From NCBI GenBank assembly GCA_044508675.1, contig JBIQHF010000004.1, positions 1-64,000 on the forward strand: a DNA stretch of 64,000 nucleotides. Reading direction: 5' to 3'. The notes under the pieces were generated by a model. The model had not been told where the DNA came from. It searched no databases and saw only the letters and a list, made by a program, of their open reading frames with translations. Origin of the DNA: Raineyella sp044508675 (GTDB lineage: Bacteria > Actinomycetota > Actinomycetes > Propionibacteriales > Propionibacteriaceae). Below are positions 42,701-52,196 of the stretch, in pieces (positions within the stretch are counted from its first letter, which is position 1; each line of letters opens with the position of its first letter). The translations under genes were made by a program, and so were the position numbers.

Positions 42701-44452
42701 ATGACCTCCTTGATCGCGCTTGACCCCACCCCGCCGCAGCCCACAGGGGAGGACCCCGGTGGGCGTCGGCCGCTGCCGGTCCTCAAGCTGTTCGCCCTCG
42801 GACTGGCGGCGGCCCTGGCGCTGCTGATCGCCTACCCGCTGCTGCGGATCGTCATCGGCCTGGTCTGGATCGACGGGGCGTTCTCCCTCGAGGCCATCCG
42901 CCAGACTTTCGAGATGGAGCACCTCGGGGACACCCTGCGGGACACCTTCATCGTCGTCCTCGCCTCGGTCTCCCTGGCCCTGGGCATCGGTTCCACCTTC
43001 GCCTGGTTGAACGAGCGTACGGACGCCCGGATGGGCGTGCTCACGGATGTGCTGCCCATCGTCAACTTCCTGATCCCCGGCATTGCGACGGCGGTGGGCT
43101 GGCTGCTCCTGCTCTCGGACCAGGCCGGATATGTGAACGTGGCGATCCGGGCGGTGCTGTCGCGGTTCGGGATCGTGCTGGAGACCGGCCCGTTCTCGGC
43201 CAGTTCCTGGTATGCGGTGATCGGTGTCTACACCCTCACACTGGTCCCCTTCGTCTACCTCGTCGTCTCCGCCGGCCTGCGCAACATGGACAGCCGGCTG
43301 GAGGAGCAATCACGGATGTGCGGGGCCAGCGTGCTGACCACCCTGGTCCGGGTGACCCTGCCCGCGCTGCGCCCGAGCCTGTTCAGCTCGGCGTTCCTGG
43401 CCATCTGGTTCGCCTTCGCCATCTTCTCGGTCCCGGTGGTGCTGGCCGAGCCGGCAGGGATCAGGATGCTGTCGGTGCAGATCGTGCATGCCCTGACCCT
43501 GGGCTACCCGCCCAAGACCGGGGTGGCGATCACGCTCAGCACGATGATCATGGTCTCCCTCGGTGTGGTGTGGTTCCTGCAGCAGCGCGCCCTCTCCAGC
43601 GGGCGCAACGCCACCATGGGCGGCAAGGGTGCCGGCGTCGGCCGGGTCGAGCTCGGCCGCCTGCGCACCCCGGCCCGTGCGGTGATGCTGCTGTACCTGG
43701 TCAGTGCTGTGGTCCTGCCGGTCGCCGCCCTGACCGTCGTGACGCTGAACGGGTACTGGGGGACGGTCTCGTTGGGCAACCTGGGGCTCGACTCCTTCTG
43801 GGCCGTGCTGAGCGAGCCGCGCAACGCCGAGGCGATCCGGAACAGCCTGCTGCTGGGGGTGTCCACGGCCACCATCACGATGGTCGTCGCCAGCCTGATC
43901 GCCTGGCTCGCGGTCAGTGCCGACGGGCGGCTCGCCCGGGTGATCAGCGGCATCTCCAAGATCCCGGCCGCCATTCCTCCCGTGGTCGTGGCCGTCGGCA
44001 TCGTGCTCGCCTTCGGCGGCCAGCCCTTCTACCTGGGCGGCACCGTGCTCGTCCTGCTGCTCGGTTTCCTGGTCATCGCCATCCCCGAGGGGTCCATCAC
44101 GGCCGAATCGGCGATCGGCCAGATCGGCGGAGAGCTCGGCCAGGCCTCGGCACTGTCGGGTGGCTCGCCCGCCCGGACCTTCCGGTCGGTCTACCTGCCG
44201 CTCATGCTGCCCGGGCTGGTGGCCGGCTGGACGCTCGTCTTCGTCCGGGTGATGGCCGACGTCGAGGCCTCGGCGCTGCTCGCCTCGACCGGTACTCCGG
44301 TGATCGGCTTCCAGTTGCTGGGGTTGTTCGAGGGGGGCGGTGGCTACTCGGACCTGGCCGCACTGGCCCTGTTCGTGAGCCTCGTCTCGATGGTGCTCGT
44401 CACGATCGTCCTGAGTACCACTGCCGCCATGCACAAGCGTCGCCGGCTCTGA
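42701..44452 (+). CDS. ABC permease, fused two-domain (FbpB type)
   Basis: 583 aa with about twelve membrane helices in two permease halves, each with its coupling motif (SRMCGASVLTTLVRVTLPAL in the first; ELGQASALSGGSPARTFRSV in the second). A single polypeptide supplies both halves of the channel, as in FbpB-type Fe3+ transporters. Confidence 0.92.
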   Translation: MTSLIALDPTPPQPTGEDPGGRRPLPVLKLFALGLAAALALLIAYPLLRIVIGLVWIDGAFSLEAIRQTFEMEHLGDTLRDTFIVVLASVSLALGIGSTFAWLNERTDARMGVLTDVLPIVNFLIPGIATAVGWLLLLSDQAGYVNVAIRAVLSRFGIVLETGPFSASSWYAVIGVYTLTLVPFVYLVVSAGLRNMDSRLEEQSRMCGASVLTTLVRVTLPALRPSLFSSAFLAIWFAFAIFSVPVVLAEPAGIRMLSVQIVHALTLGYPPKTGVAITLSTMIMVSLGVVWFLQQRALSSGRNATMGGKGAGVGRVELGRLRTPARAVMLLYLVSAVVLPVAALTVVTLNGYWGTVSLGNLGLDSFWAVLSEPRNAEAIRNSLLLGVSTATITMVVASLIAWLAVSADGRLARVISGISKIPAAIPPVVVAVGIVLAFGGQPFYLGGTVLVLLLGFLVIAIPEGSITAESAIGQIGGELGQASALSGGSPARTFRSVYLPLMLPGLVAGWTLVFVRVMADVEASALLASTGTPVIGFQLLGLFEGGGGYSDLAALALFVSLVSMVLVTIVLSTTAAMHKRRRL

Positions 44453-44475
44453 CCTGATGAATACGGAGAACTGAT

Positions 44476-45636
44476 ATGGAAACCCTGACCCACCCGGACG
44501 TGGCCGACCGGCTCGATGTCCCGGGCGGCGGTGCCTCCGCAGCCCTCAATATCCGCAACGTCACCAAGCACTACCAGCGTCCGGACGGCACGGTCGTCCC
44601 GGCCGTCAACGACACCAGCATGGACATCCGCCGCGGCGAGTTCCTCGTCCTGCTGGGACCCAGCGGCTGCGGCAAGAGCACCTTCTTGCGCTGCATCGCG
44701 GGCCTGGAGAAGCCGGACGGCGGGTCGATCACCAGCCACGGCCGGACCCTCTCCTCGGTGGACGACAAGGTCTTCGTGGCCCCGGAGAACCGGGACATCG
44801 CGATGATCTTCCAGTCCTACGCCCTCTGGCCGCACATGACCATCGCCGACAACGTCGCGTACCCCCTCACCACCGGATCCGGACCGAAGCGGTCGAAGGT
44901 CCAGATCAAGGAACGGGTGCAGTCCATCCTCGACGCGATGGGGATCGGGCACCTGGCCCGGCAGTACCCGGCCCAGATCAGTGGCGGCCAGCAGCAACGG
45001 GTGGCGCTGGCCCGAGCTCTGGTGCGCGGATCGGAAGTCGTGTTGTTCGACGAGCCGCTGTCCAACGTGGACGCCCGGGTCCGCGACCAGCTGCGGGCCG
45101 AGATCCGGCAGATGCAGCAGGAGTTCGGGTTCACGGCGATCTACGTCACCCACGACCAGGAGGAGGCGATGGGGCTCGCCGACCGGGTGGCGGTCATCGA
45201 CCAGGGGGAGGTCGTTCAGCTGGCCTCCCCGAAGGACACCTACCTCGCGCCCGCGACCCTCCAGGTTGCCCGCTTCCTGGGCAAGACGAACGAGCTTGCC
45301 GGCATCGTCGTCAACATCAACGGCGACGCCGTGGTGGTCGAGACCCCGCTCGGACGCCTCACCGGCCGCCACGGCCAGGAGGGCCTGACGATCGGCCAGG
45401 ACGTGGCGCTCGTCTGGCGACCCGAGCGTACGCGGCTGGCGGAGTCGCTGCAGGAGGACAACGCCTGGGGTGCGAGCTTGGGCCCGACGACCTTCCTGGG
45501 CGCCATGTATGAGTCCCGTCTCACCGCCGGTGAAGACACGGTGGTCCTGCAGTCCGGTGAGGCACCCGAGCACCGGGAGGGCGACCGGGTCGTTGTACGG
45601 GTTGCGCGCCAGGACCTGCGGATTTTCCCGCGATGA
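44476..45636 (+). CDS. ABC ATPase (FbpC/PotA type)
   Basis: 386 aa. Walker A GPSGCGKSTF, signature ISGGQQQRVALA, Walker B VVLFDEPLSNVD, switch His in YVTHDQEEAM, and a C-terminal TOBE domain (about 275-370). Energises the permease at 42701-44452. Confidence 0.93.
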   Translation: METLTHPDVADRLDVPGGGASAALNIRNVTKHYQRPDGTVVPAVNDTSMDIRRGEFLVLLGPSGCGKSTFLRCIAGLEKPDGGSITSHGRTLSSVDDKVFVAPENRDIAMIFQSYALWPHMTIADNVAYPLTTGSGPKRSKVQIKERVQSILDAMGIGHLARQYPAQISGGQQQRVALARALVRGSEVVLFDEPLSNVDARVRDQLRAEIRQMQQEFGFTAIYVTHDQEEAMGLADRVAVIDQGEVVQLASPKDTYLAPATLQVARFLGKTNELAGIVVNINGDAVVVETPLGRLTGRHGQEGLTIGQDVALVWRPERTRLAESLQEDNAWGASLGPTTFLGAMYESRLTAGEDTVVLQSGEAPEHREGDRVVVRVARQDLRIFPR

Positions 45637-45721
45637 CATCCGGCCGGGCCCGGGCGGACCGGCCGACAACAACCAGACCAGCCAGGCAGACAGAGCAGTC
45701 AGACCAGTAGAGGAGACACGC

Positions 45722-46609
45722 ATGCACATCGGATTGTTCAGGGAACGAGGTGGCGACCGACTGCGGGCCGGGGTCGTCGTCGGCGACGAGGTGGCCGACG
45801 TCACCGACCGGCTCGAGGCGCTCGGCCCGGCCGGTCCGGCGGGCCTTTGGCAGCCGGTGATCGAGGACCCGAGCGCGATCGACCTGACGTCGTTGGCCGA
45901 CGGGGCTGAGCGCCGACCACTGTCCGAGATCTCCTGGGATTCGCCGCTACCGCGGCCCGGCAAGATCCTGGGTGCACCGGCGAACTACCGGGCCCACGTG
46001 GCGGAGATGGGCAACCCCAACACGATCTACGAGTGGGGCATGTTCCTGATCGCGAACTCCTCGGTCATCGGCCCGGAGGGGACCGTCGAGCTGCCGTACA
46101 CCGATGTCCGGACCGACCATGAGGCCGAGCTGGCGGTGGTGATCGGGCGTACGGCCAGGAACGTCCCCCGGTCGGAGGCCCTGGATCACGTATTCGGCTA
46201 CACAGCCCTGCTCGACATCACCGTCCGGTCCACCGAGGACCGGTCCACGCGCAAGTCGTTCGACACCTTCACCCCGATCGGCCCCTGGGTCGTCACCGCC
46301 GACGAGATCCCCGACCCCAACGACCTGGCGGTCCGGTTGTGGGTCAACGGGGAGCCGCGCCAGTCCAGCACCACCGCCCTGATGATCTACGAGGTCGAGC
46401 GCCTGATCGAGTACGCCAGCTCGGTCATGACGCTGTACCCCGGTGACGTGATCGCCACCGGCACCCCCGAGGGGGTCGGCCCGCTGGTCAATGGTGACCG
46501 GGTGGTGTGCGAGGTCGAGCGGATCGGCCGCCTGGAGGTCAATGTCAGCGACCGGCACGCCAAGCCGTACGCCAGCCGGGAAGGGGAGGCGGCGGACGCC
46601 TCGGTCTGA
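45722..46609 (+). CDS. Fumarylacetoacetate hydrolase-family enzyme
   Basis: 295 aa. FAH fold with the acidic metal site in DHEAELAVVIGRTARNV, and the C-terminal VIATGTPEGVGPL. Together with the gentisate dioxygenase downstream it could be a fumarylpyruvate or maleylpyruvate hydrolase; a ring-fission hydratase or decarboxylase is the alternative. ATG 45722 was chosen. A strong terminator follows at 46638-46673. Confidence 0.88.
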   Translation: MHIGLFRERGGDRLRAGVVVGDEVADVTDRLEALGPAGPAGLWQPVIEDPSAIDLTSLADGAERRPLSEISWDSPLPRPGKILGAPANYRAHVAEMGNPNTIYEWGMFLIANSSVIGPEGTVELPYTDVRTDHEAELAVVIGRTARNVPRSEALDHVFGYTALLDITVRSTEDRSTRKSFDTFTPIGPWVVTADEIPDPNDLAVRLWVNGEPRQSSTTALMIYEVERLIEYASSVMTLYPGDVIATGTPEGVGPLVNGDRVVCEVERIGRLEVNVSDRHAKPYASREGEAADASV

Positions 46610-46637
46610 TCCCCCGGCCCGTCCGATCATCCCTGCT

Positions 46638-46673
46638 GCATGAGGTCGCCTCCTTGCGGGGGCGACCTCATGC
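46638..46673 (+). terminator. Hairpin terminator after FAH gene
   Basis: GCATGAGGTCGCC (46638-46650) pairs perfectly with GGCGACCTCATGC (46661-46673), a 13-bp stem with a 10-nt loop. Confidence 0.8.
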
Positions 46674-46753
46674 TGGTGCCGGCCCGTACGGCAGCCCGTA
46701 CAGCAGTCCGGGCGGCCCCGAAGTCGCCCCTTCCCCCACCCCCTCACTCTTGT

Positions 46754-46791
46754 TATGATCCAGTCATACGAAGATTAGGTTGAACGTATGA
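46754..46791 (+). promoter_or_regulatory. Promoter -10 and operator-like repeat, site 2
   Basis: -10 TATGAT (46754-46759) is followed 4 nt later by TCATACG-N14-CGTATGA (46764-46791). The arms are identical to site 1, but the spacing is 8 bp longer. It precedes the gentisate dioxygenase gene; no clear -35 is seen. Confidence 0.6.
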
Positions 46792-46804
46792 AAGAGGGTT
46801 TCGG

Positions 46805-47821
46805 GTGTCCGAGGACAACGGCTTCTACGACAGGGTCAAGCAAGCGCACGTCGTCCCCCTGTGGCGCGTGCCCGGGACGGACTCCCCAGAGCCCGACCCG
46901 ATCGAGGTGCCGTACGTGTGGCACTGGAACGAGCTCATTCCGCTGATCGAGGAGGCGGCCGAGGTCGTCGACCTGGGCACGGACTCGGATCGTCGGGCGC
47001 TCAACGCCACCAATCCGGGCCGGGCGTGGGGGACCACCCAGACCATGATCGCCGGCTACCAGCTGGTGATGCCGGGCGAGAGCGCCCCCGCCCACCGCCA
47101 CACCCCGGCGGCGATCCGGCTGATGCTGTCGGGTTCGGGCCAGACGGTGGTCGAGGGGGAGCCGGTCACCATGGAGCGCGGCGACCTGGTGCTGACCCCG
47201 GCCTGGACCTGGCACGACCACCGCAACGACGGTGACGTGCCCATGGTGTGGTTGGACGGCCTGGACGTGCCGTTCATCAAGCACCTGCACGCCCAGTTCT
47301 ACGAGGACTTCGAGGGCAAGCAACTGCAGCCCACCCCGCTGGCCGACTCGGCCAGCGTCGAGCGCTTCGGCCAGGGGCTGGTGCCCCGCGGACTGGCCCA
47401 CGACCGTCCGCACTCGCCCCTGACCAAGTACCCGATCGGCACCACCGTGGACTCCCTGGAGCGGCTCCGCCAGAGCATGGGTGACCCCGAGCACGGCGTC
47501 TCGATCGACTACGTCAACCCGCTCACCGGTGGTCCGGTGATGCCGACGATGGCCTGCGCCATGACCCTGCTACCCGCAGGCCGCACCGGTGAGCGCACCC
47601 GTCATACCTCGAGCACGATCTTCTGCCCGGTGCGCGGCGACGGCTACTCGATCATCGGCGGCGAACGCTTCGACTGGTCCGAGCGCGACTTCTTCGTCGT
47701 GCCGACCTGGACCTGGTACGAGCACCACGCCTGCGATGGCTCCGACGTCCTGCTGTTCGAGATGAGCGACCGGCCGGTGTACGAGGCGTTCGACATCTAC
47801 CGAGAAGAGCACGGCGCCTGA
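46805..47821 (+). CDS. Gentisate 1,2-dioxygenase-like cupin enzyme
   Basis: 338 aa, bicupin. N-terminal domain metal motif APAHRHTPAAIRLMLSG, with GDLVLTPAWTWHDH for the later His; the C-terminal cupin reads ERTRHTSSTIFCPVRGDGYS. Gentisate dioxygenases use Fe(II) to open gentisate to maleylpyruvate. Salicylate or 1-hydroxy-2-naphthoate dioxygenase is a related possibility. GTG start; SD-like GAGGG upstream. Confidence 0.88.
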   Translation: MSEDNGFYDRVKQAHVVPLWRVPGTDSPEPDPIEVPYVWHWNELIPLIEEAAEVVDLGTDSDRRALNATNPGRAWGTTQTMIAGYQLVMPGESAPAHRHTPAAIRLMLSGSGQTVVEGEPVTMERGDLVLTPAWTWHDHRNDGDVPMVWLDGLDVPFIKHLHAQFYEDFEGKQLQPTPLADSASVERFGQGLVPRGLAHDRPHSPLTKYPIGTTVDSLERLRQSMGDPEHGVSIDYVNPLTGGPVMPTMACAMTLLPAGRTGERTRHTSSTIFCPVRGDGYSIIGGERFDWSERDFFVVPTWTWYEHHACDGSDVLLFEMSDRPVYEAFDIYREEHGA

Positions 47822-47866
47822 CGCCACGTACGACCGACAGCCACTACCTATCCGAGAGAGAGCGAA

Positions 47867-49084
47867 ATGTCCGTTGACGCAAGTGCCCAGGTCGTCGTCG
47901 TGGGAGGAGGTATCGGCGGGTTCTCCACCGCCCTCGCCCTGGCCAGGAAGGGCATCACCGTCCAGGTCCTCGAGCGCCACCCCGAGATCAAGGAGATCGG
48001 CGCCGGTCTACAGCTCGGCCCCAATGCTGGCAAGGTGATGGAGCGGATGGGCGTCCTCGACCCTGTCCTGAGGACCGCAGTGATCCCGGAGCGCTTCGTC
48101 ATCTCGGACGTCATCACCGGCCGGGAGCTGTACGCGGCCGAGCTCGGCGACAAGCTGCGGGACCGCTTCGGGGCCCCGTACACGGTGATGCACCGCGGGG
48201 ACCTGCTGGCCGACCTGATCCGGGAGGCCCTCGGCACCGGTCTGGTGGAGGCGACCCCGGGCAAGGAGGTCGTCTCGGTCAGCCAGGACGACCGCACCGC
48301 CACCGTCTCCTGCGCCGACGGGTCCAGCTACACCGCCGACACCGTTGTTGGGGCGGACGGGCTGCGCTCGGTGATCCGTCGCCTGGTCCTGGACCCCGCG
48401 GCGCCGCTGCGCTCGCCGTACGTCATCTACCGCGGTCCGGGCCCCCGTCCGGAGGGGACCGAGGACTCGGTCAAGCTGTACACCGGTGACCGGATCCACC
48501 TGATGGAGTACCCCATCCAGGGCGGCAACATGCTCAACCGGGTGCTCTCGTTCCGTAGCGACCGGGGCGAGCCGGGCAGCGACACCTGGGGCACCCTCGA
48601 CGAGATGGAGGAGCGCTTCGCCGGGGCCTGCGACCACGTCCGGACCGCGATGGAGGCGCTGGATCGTACGAAGCGCTGGGACCAGTTCGACCGGGCACCG
48701 CTGGCCGGCTGGTCACAGGGGCGCGTGACCCTGCTGGGCGACGCGGCCCACGCAATGCGGCAGTACCTCGCGCAGGGGGCGGGCCAGGCGATGGAGGACG
48801 CGATCGTGCTCGCCGACGTCCTCGCTGCCGGGCTCGACGATGTGCCCGCCGCCCTCCAGGAGTACGAGGCCCGTCGCTTCCCGAAGGCCTCCGCAGTGCA
48901 GCGCAACACTCGCTTCTTCGGCGAGTTCGTGCATATGGGTGGTGCCGGTGCCGTCGTCCGCGACGAGTACCTCAGGAACCTGCCCGCGGACGCCTACCAC
49001 TTCGTCGAATGGCTCTACGGCGATTGCGCCGCCCCGGTGCCGCAGCCGCCGGCGCACCTTGACTTCTACTCCGCCGGATCCTGA
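47867..49084 (+). CDS. FAD-dependent aromatic hydroxylase (3-hydroxybenzoate 6-hydroxylase-like)
   Basis: 405 aa. GGGIGG near the N-terminus, VVGADGLRSVIRRL and GRVTLLGDAAHAMRQYLAQG mark a group A FAD hydroxylase. Next to a gentisate dioxygenase it most likely makes gentisate or a substituted gentisate from a 3-hydroxybenzoate. Paralogue of 25415-26614. Confidence 0.88.
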   Translation: MSVDASAQVVVVGGGIGGFSTALALARKGITVQVLERHPEIKEIGAGLQLGPNAGKVMERMGVLDPVLRTAVIPERFVISDVITGRELYAAELGDKLRDRFGAPYTVMHRGDLLADLIREALGTGLVEATPGKEVVSVSQDDRTATVSCADGSSYTADTVVGADGLRSVIRRLVLDPAAPLRSPYVIYRGPGPRPEGTEDSVKLYTGDRIHLMEYPIQGGNMLNRVLSFRSDRGEPGSDTWGTLDEMEERFAGACDHVRTAMEALDRTKRWDQFDRAPLAGWSQGRVTLLGDAAHAMRQYLAQGAGQAMEDAIVLADVLAAGLDDVPAALQEYEARRFPKASAVQRNTRFFGEFVHMGGAGAVVRDEYLRNLPADAYHFVEWLYGDCAAPVPQPPAHLDFYSAGS

Positions 49085-49094
49085 GAGGCCCACC

Positions 49095-50078
49095 ATGAGT
49101 GTGAACCTGACCCTTGCCTGTGGGCCCTACGACCGTACGGTGGCCATCGCGGACGGCCGCGTGCCGCTGCCGGGGATCGACCTGACCTATCTGCCGTTGT
49201 CGGCGGAGGAGATCTTCTACCGGATGGCCCGGCACCACGAGTTCGATGCCGCGGAGATGTCCCTGTCGTCCTACACGCTCACCCTGACCCGGGACCGGCC
49301 GTTCGTCGCCGTTCCGGTGTTCCCGTCGCGGACGTTCCGACACCATGCGATCTACGTGCGGGGGGACTCGGACATCACCGATCCCTGCCAGTTAGCCGGC
49401 GGAGCGGTGGGGATCCCCGAGTATCAGATGACTGCGGCGGTGTGGGTGCGCGGGATCCTGGCCGAGCACCACGGGCTCCCGATCGACGCGGTCAGCTACC
49501 GCACTGGCGGCCTGCTGGAGCCCGGCCGGATCGAGAAGCTGCGGATCGACGTCCCCGGCGTCGACATCCGCCCGATCGGCCCCCGCGACACCCTGTCCGA
49601 CCTACTGGTGGCCGGCGAGATCGACGCGCTCTACACCGCCCGGACCCCGGCCCACTTCAACGACGGCTCTGGACGCATCCGCCGACTCTGGGTCGATCCG
49701 CAGCCGGTGGAGGAGGACTACTTCCGGCGCACCGGTGTGTTCCCGATCATGCACACCCTCGTACTGCGCCGCGACGTCTACGAGAGGAACCGGTGGATCG
49801 CCAACTCACTGGTCAAGGCGTTCCGGGAGGCCAAGCAGTTGGCCGACGAGGCGCTCGCCGAGACCGTCGCGCTGGCGTCGATGAACCCGTGGGGCTGGGC
49901 CGCCGCCGATCGCGCCCGTGCCGTGATAGGGGCCGACGTGTGGCCGTACGGCATCGATGAGAACCGGGCCACCCTGACCACCTTCCTGCGCTACCTGCGT
50001 GAGCAGCACCTGGTCCCCGGGGACCTGGCGCCGGAGGACCTGTTCGCACCGGAAACCCACGACAGCTTCGCGGTCTGA
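49095..50078 (+). CDS. 4,5-dihydroxyphthalate decarboxylase homologue
   Basis: 327 aa. LTLACGPYDRTVAIADGRVP, GIDLTYLPLSAEEIFYRMAR and EFDAAEMSLSSYTLTL follow the N-terminal pattern of Pht5-type 4,5-dihydroxyphthalate decarboxylases, which have a periplasmic-binding-protein-like fold and no signal peptide. It would convert 4,5-dihydroxyphthalate, or a similar ortho-dicarboxylate catechol, to protocatechuate and CO2. No phthalate dioxygenase is in the window, so the true substrate is open. Confidence 0.85.
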   Translation: MSVNLTLACGPYDRTVAIADGRVPLPGIDLTYLPLSAEEIFYRMARHHEFDAAEMSLSSYTLTLTRDRPFVAVPVFPSRTFRHHAIYVRGDSDITDPCQLAGGAVGIPEYQMTAAVWVRGILAEHHGLPIDAVSYRTGGLLEPGRIEKLRIDVPGVDIRPIGPRDTLSDLLVAGEIDALYTARTPAHFNDGSGRIRRLWVDPQPVEEDYFRRTGVFPIMHTLVLRRDVYERNRWIANSLVKAFREAKQLADEALAETVALASMNPWGWAAADRARAVIGADVWPYGIDENRATLTTFLRYLREQHLVPGDLAPEDLFAPETHDSFAV

Positions 50079-50124
50079 CGCGGTCGGCAGCGACGGAAAC
50101 CCCATCCCTGACAAGGAGACTTCA

Positions 50125-52113
50125 ATGAGTGACCAGTCCTTCGACCTGCTGTTCAGTCCGATCGACATCGCCGGTATGCCGGTGCAGAACCGGGTGATGT
50201 TGACCACGCACAACCCCAAGATGAGCGAGCAGCGCTACCTCGACTACTTGCGCACCCGGGTGAGCGGGGGCGTCGGGATGGTCGGCATCCCCGTCCTCCA
50301 TGAGGGCATCTCGACCCTGTCGTATGTGTCCTCCGGGGCGCTGGACCCGATCTCGGCGTACGACGTGGACGGCTACCCCGATCCCGAGACCCAAGAGGGG
50401 CAGGCGTTCTTCGACGAACTGCTCGGGCCCATGCTGGCCGCCCGAGCGAAGATCGTCCACGACGCCGGCGCCCGCGCCTTCGGACAGCTCGCCAACCGCG
50501 GATCGATCCGCCTGCCCGAGTCCTTCCAGCCGATGCTCTCCCCGAGCGGGATCCGGGACCCGCAGGTCCGCACCCAGCCGCTGGAGCTGACCGCCGACGA
50601 GATCCGACGCGTCGCCAAGCTCTTCGGCCGCTCGGCCCAACGGATCAAGGACGCCGGCTTCGACGGCGCCGAGATCCACGCCGCCCACAACTACCTGGTC
50701 GAGCAGTTCCTGTCCCCGTCCACCAACCGGCGTACCGACGAGTACGGCGGCTCGCTGGAGAACCGAGCCCGCTTCCTGCGCGACATCATCGAGCAGATCC
50801 GCGAACAGTGCGGGGACGACTACCCGATCGGCCTGCGGATCTCCGGCCACCAGGCCACCGAGGGCGGCCTGTCGGTCGACGACGTCGCCGCGACCGTCGC
50901 CCTGGTCGACGACGACCTGGCGTACGTCAACGTCACCGCCGGCTCGATCATGGCGCTCCAGGACGGGGTGGGGCTGCCGTACGTGGCCTCCACCTACTAC
51001 CAGCCCGGCTTCAACGCCGACTGCACCACGGTGATCAAGCAGGCGACCGACAAGCCGGTCATCCTCACCGGACGGATGAACGATCCGGCGCTGATGGAGC
51101 AGGTCCTGGCCGAGGGCATCTGCGACATGGTCGGCGTCACCCGGACCCTGATCGCCGACCCGGAGTTCCTCACCAAGGTCCGGCAGGGCCGGGCCGACGA
51201 GGTCCACAAGTGCATCGGCATCAACGAGTGCCACTACCCCGACCGGGTCTCGGCCTGTCCGGTCAACCCGTCGGCCGGCCGGGAGAACGAGCTGAGGATC
51301 GTCCCGGTGACCAACGGGGACCGACGGCACGTCCTGGTGGTCGGCGGCGGCCCGGCCGGACTGATGGCCGCCCGCACCGCCGTACGACGCGGTCACCGGG
51401 TCACCCTGGTCGAGAAGGGCCAGGCGCTCGGCGGCAAGGTCGACGTCCTGCGGCGCGACCCGCTGCGCCGCGAGATGGCCAACCTGGTCGGTGACCTGGT
51501 CCGGGAGTGCACCCAGCAGGGCGTGGAGTTCGACATGGGCACCGAGGCGGATGCCGACTACGTGGCCCGGGTCGGCGCGGACACCGTCGTGGTGGCCACC
51601 GGCTCGGTCCCGGTCGTTCCGGACCTGCCCGGCCTCGAGGACGTCCGCACCTTCACCGCCCTGGACATCCTGGTGGACGCCTCCGAGGTGGGGGACCGGG
51701 TGCTCGTCGTCGGTGGGCTGAACGACCACGTCGCCCCGCTCGCGGCCGCCGACTACCTGGCCGACCGGGGCAAGGAGGTCGTGCTCATCTCGGAGTGCCT
51801 CTTGCCCGGCCAGGGTGCAGAGCCCTCGATCCTGCACAAGCTGACCAAGCACCTGCTGGAGAAGCACGTCCGGGTGGAGGCCCTGACCGAGCTGGTCTGC
51901 TGCGGACCGGAGCCGATGGTCCGCAACACCTTCTCGAAGGAGACCAGCGCCCTGGGACGCTTCGACTCCATCGTCTTCGCAGCCGACAGCGCGCCGGTGG
52001 GTGTCGACGGGCTGGACGGCGGCAACGAGGTCCACCGCATCGGTGACGCCTTGGCGCCGCGCCGACTGGTCCACGCGACCCTGGACGGCATGCGGATCGG
52101 AACCCGGGTCTGA
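50125..52113 (+). CDS. Old Yellow Enzyme-type reductase with FAD domain (DCR-like)
   Basis: 662 aa. N-terminal TIM barrel (FMN) with HAAHNYLVEQFLSPSTNRRT, then an FAD/NAD(P) half (VVGGGPAGLMAARTAVRRGH). This is the 2,4-dienoyl-CoA reductase / trimethylamine dehydrogenase architecture. The linker that normally holds a four-Cys [4Fe-4S] site reads CIGINECHYPDRVSACPVNP; the second Cys is Ile366 and the third is shifted with a His beside it. Probably reduces an alkene or dienoyl bond of a degradation intermediate. Confidence 0.85.
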   Translation: MSDQSFDLLFSPIDIAGMPVQNRVMLTTHNPKMSEQRYLDYLRTRVSGGVGMVGIPVLHEGISTLSYVSSGALDPISAYDVDGYPDPETQEGQAFFDELLGPMLAARAKIVHDAGARAFGQLANRGSIRLPESFQPMLSPSGIRDPQVRTQPLELTADEIRRVAKLFGRSAQRIKDAGFDGAEIHAAHNYLVEQFLSPSTNRRTDEYGGSLENRARFLRDIIEQIREQCGDDYPIGLRISGHQATEGGLSVDDVAATVALVDDDLAYVNVTAGSIMALQDGVGLPYVASTYYQPGFNADCTTVIKQATDKPVILTGRMNDPALMEQVLAEGICDMVGVTRTLIADPEFLTKVRQGRADEVHKCIGINECHYPDRVSACPVNPSAGRENELRIVPVTNGDRRHVLVVGGGPAGLMAARTAVRRGHRVTLVEKGQALGGKVDVLRRDPLRREMANLVGDLVRECTQQGVEFDMGTEADADYVARVGADTVVVATGSVPVVPDLPGLEDVRTFTALDILVDASEVGDRVLVVGGLNDHVAPLAAADYLADRGKEVVLISECLLPGQGAEPSILHKLTKHLLEKHVRVEALTELVCCGPEPMVRNTFSKETSALGRFDSIVFAADSAPVGVDGLDGGNEVHRIGDALAPRRLVHATLDGMRIGTRV

Positions 52114-52154
52114 GGAGACCGGTCCTCGGGAGGCTGGGTGTGGTGGGGGTTGTG

Positions 52155-52191
52155 GCCCGGTGCCGGCGGCATGCGGTTGCCGGCACCGGGC
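52155..52191. terminator. Bidirectional hairpin terminator
   Basis: GCCCGGTGCCGGC (52155-52167) pairs perfectly with GCCGGCACCGGGC (52179-52191), a 13-bp stem between convergent genes. Confidence 0.8.
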
Positions 52192-52196
52192 CCGGC

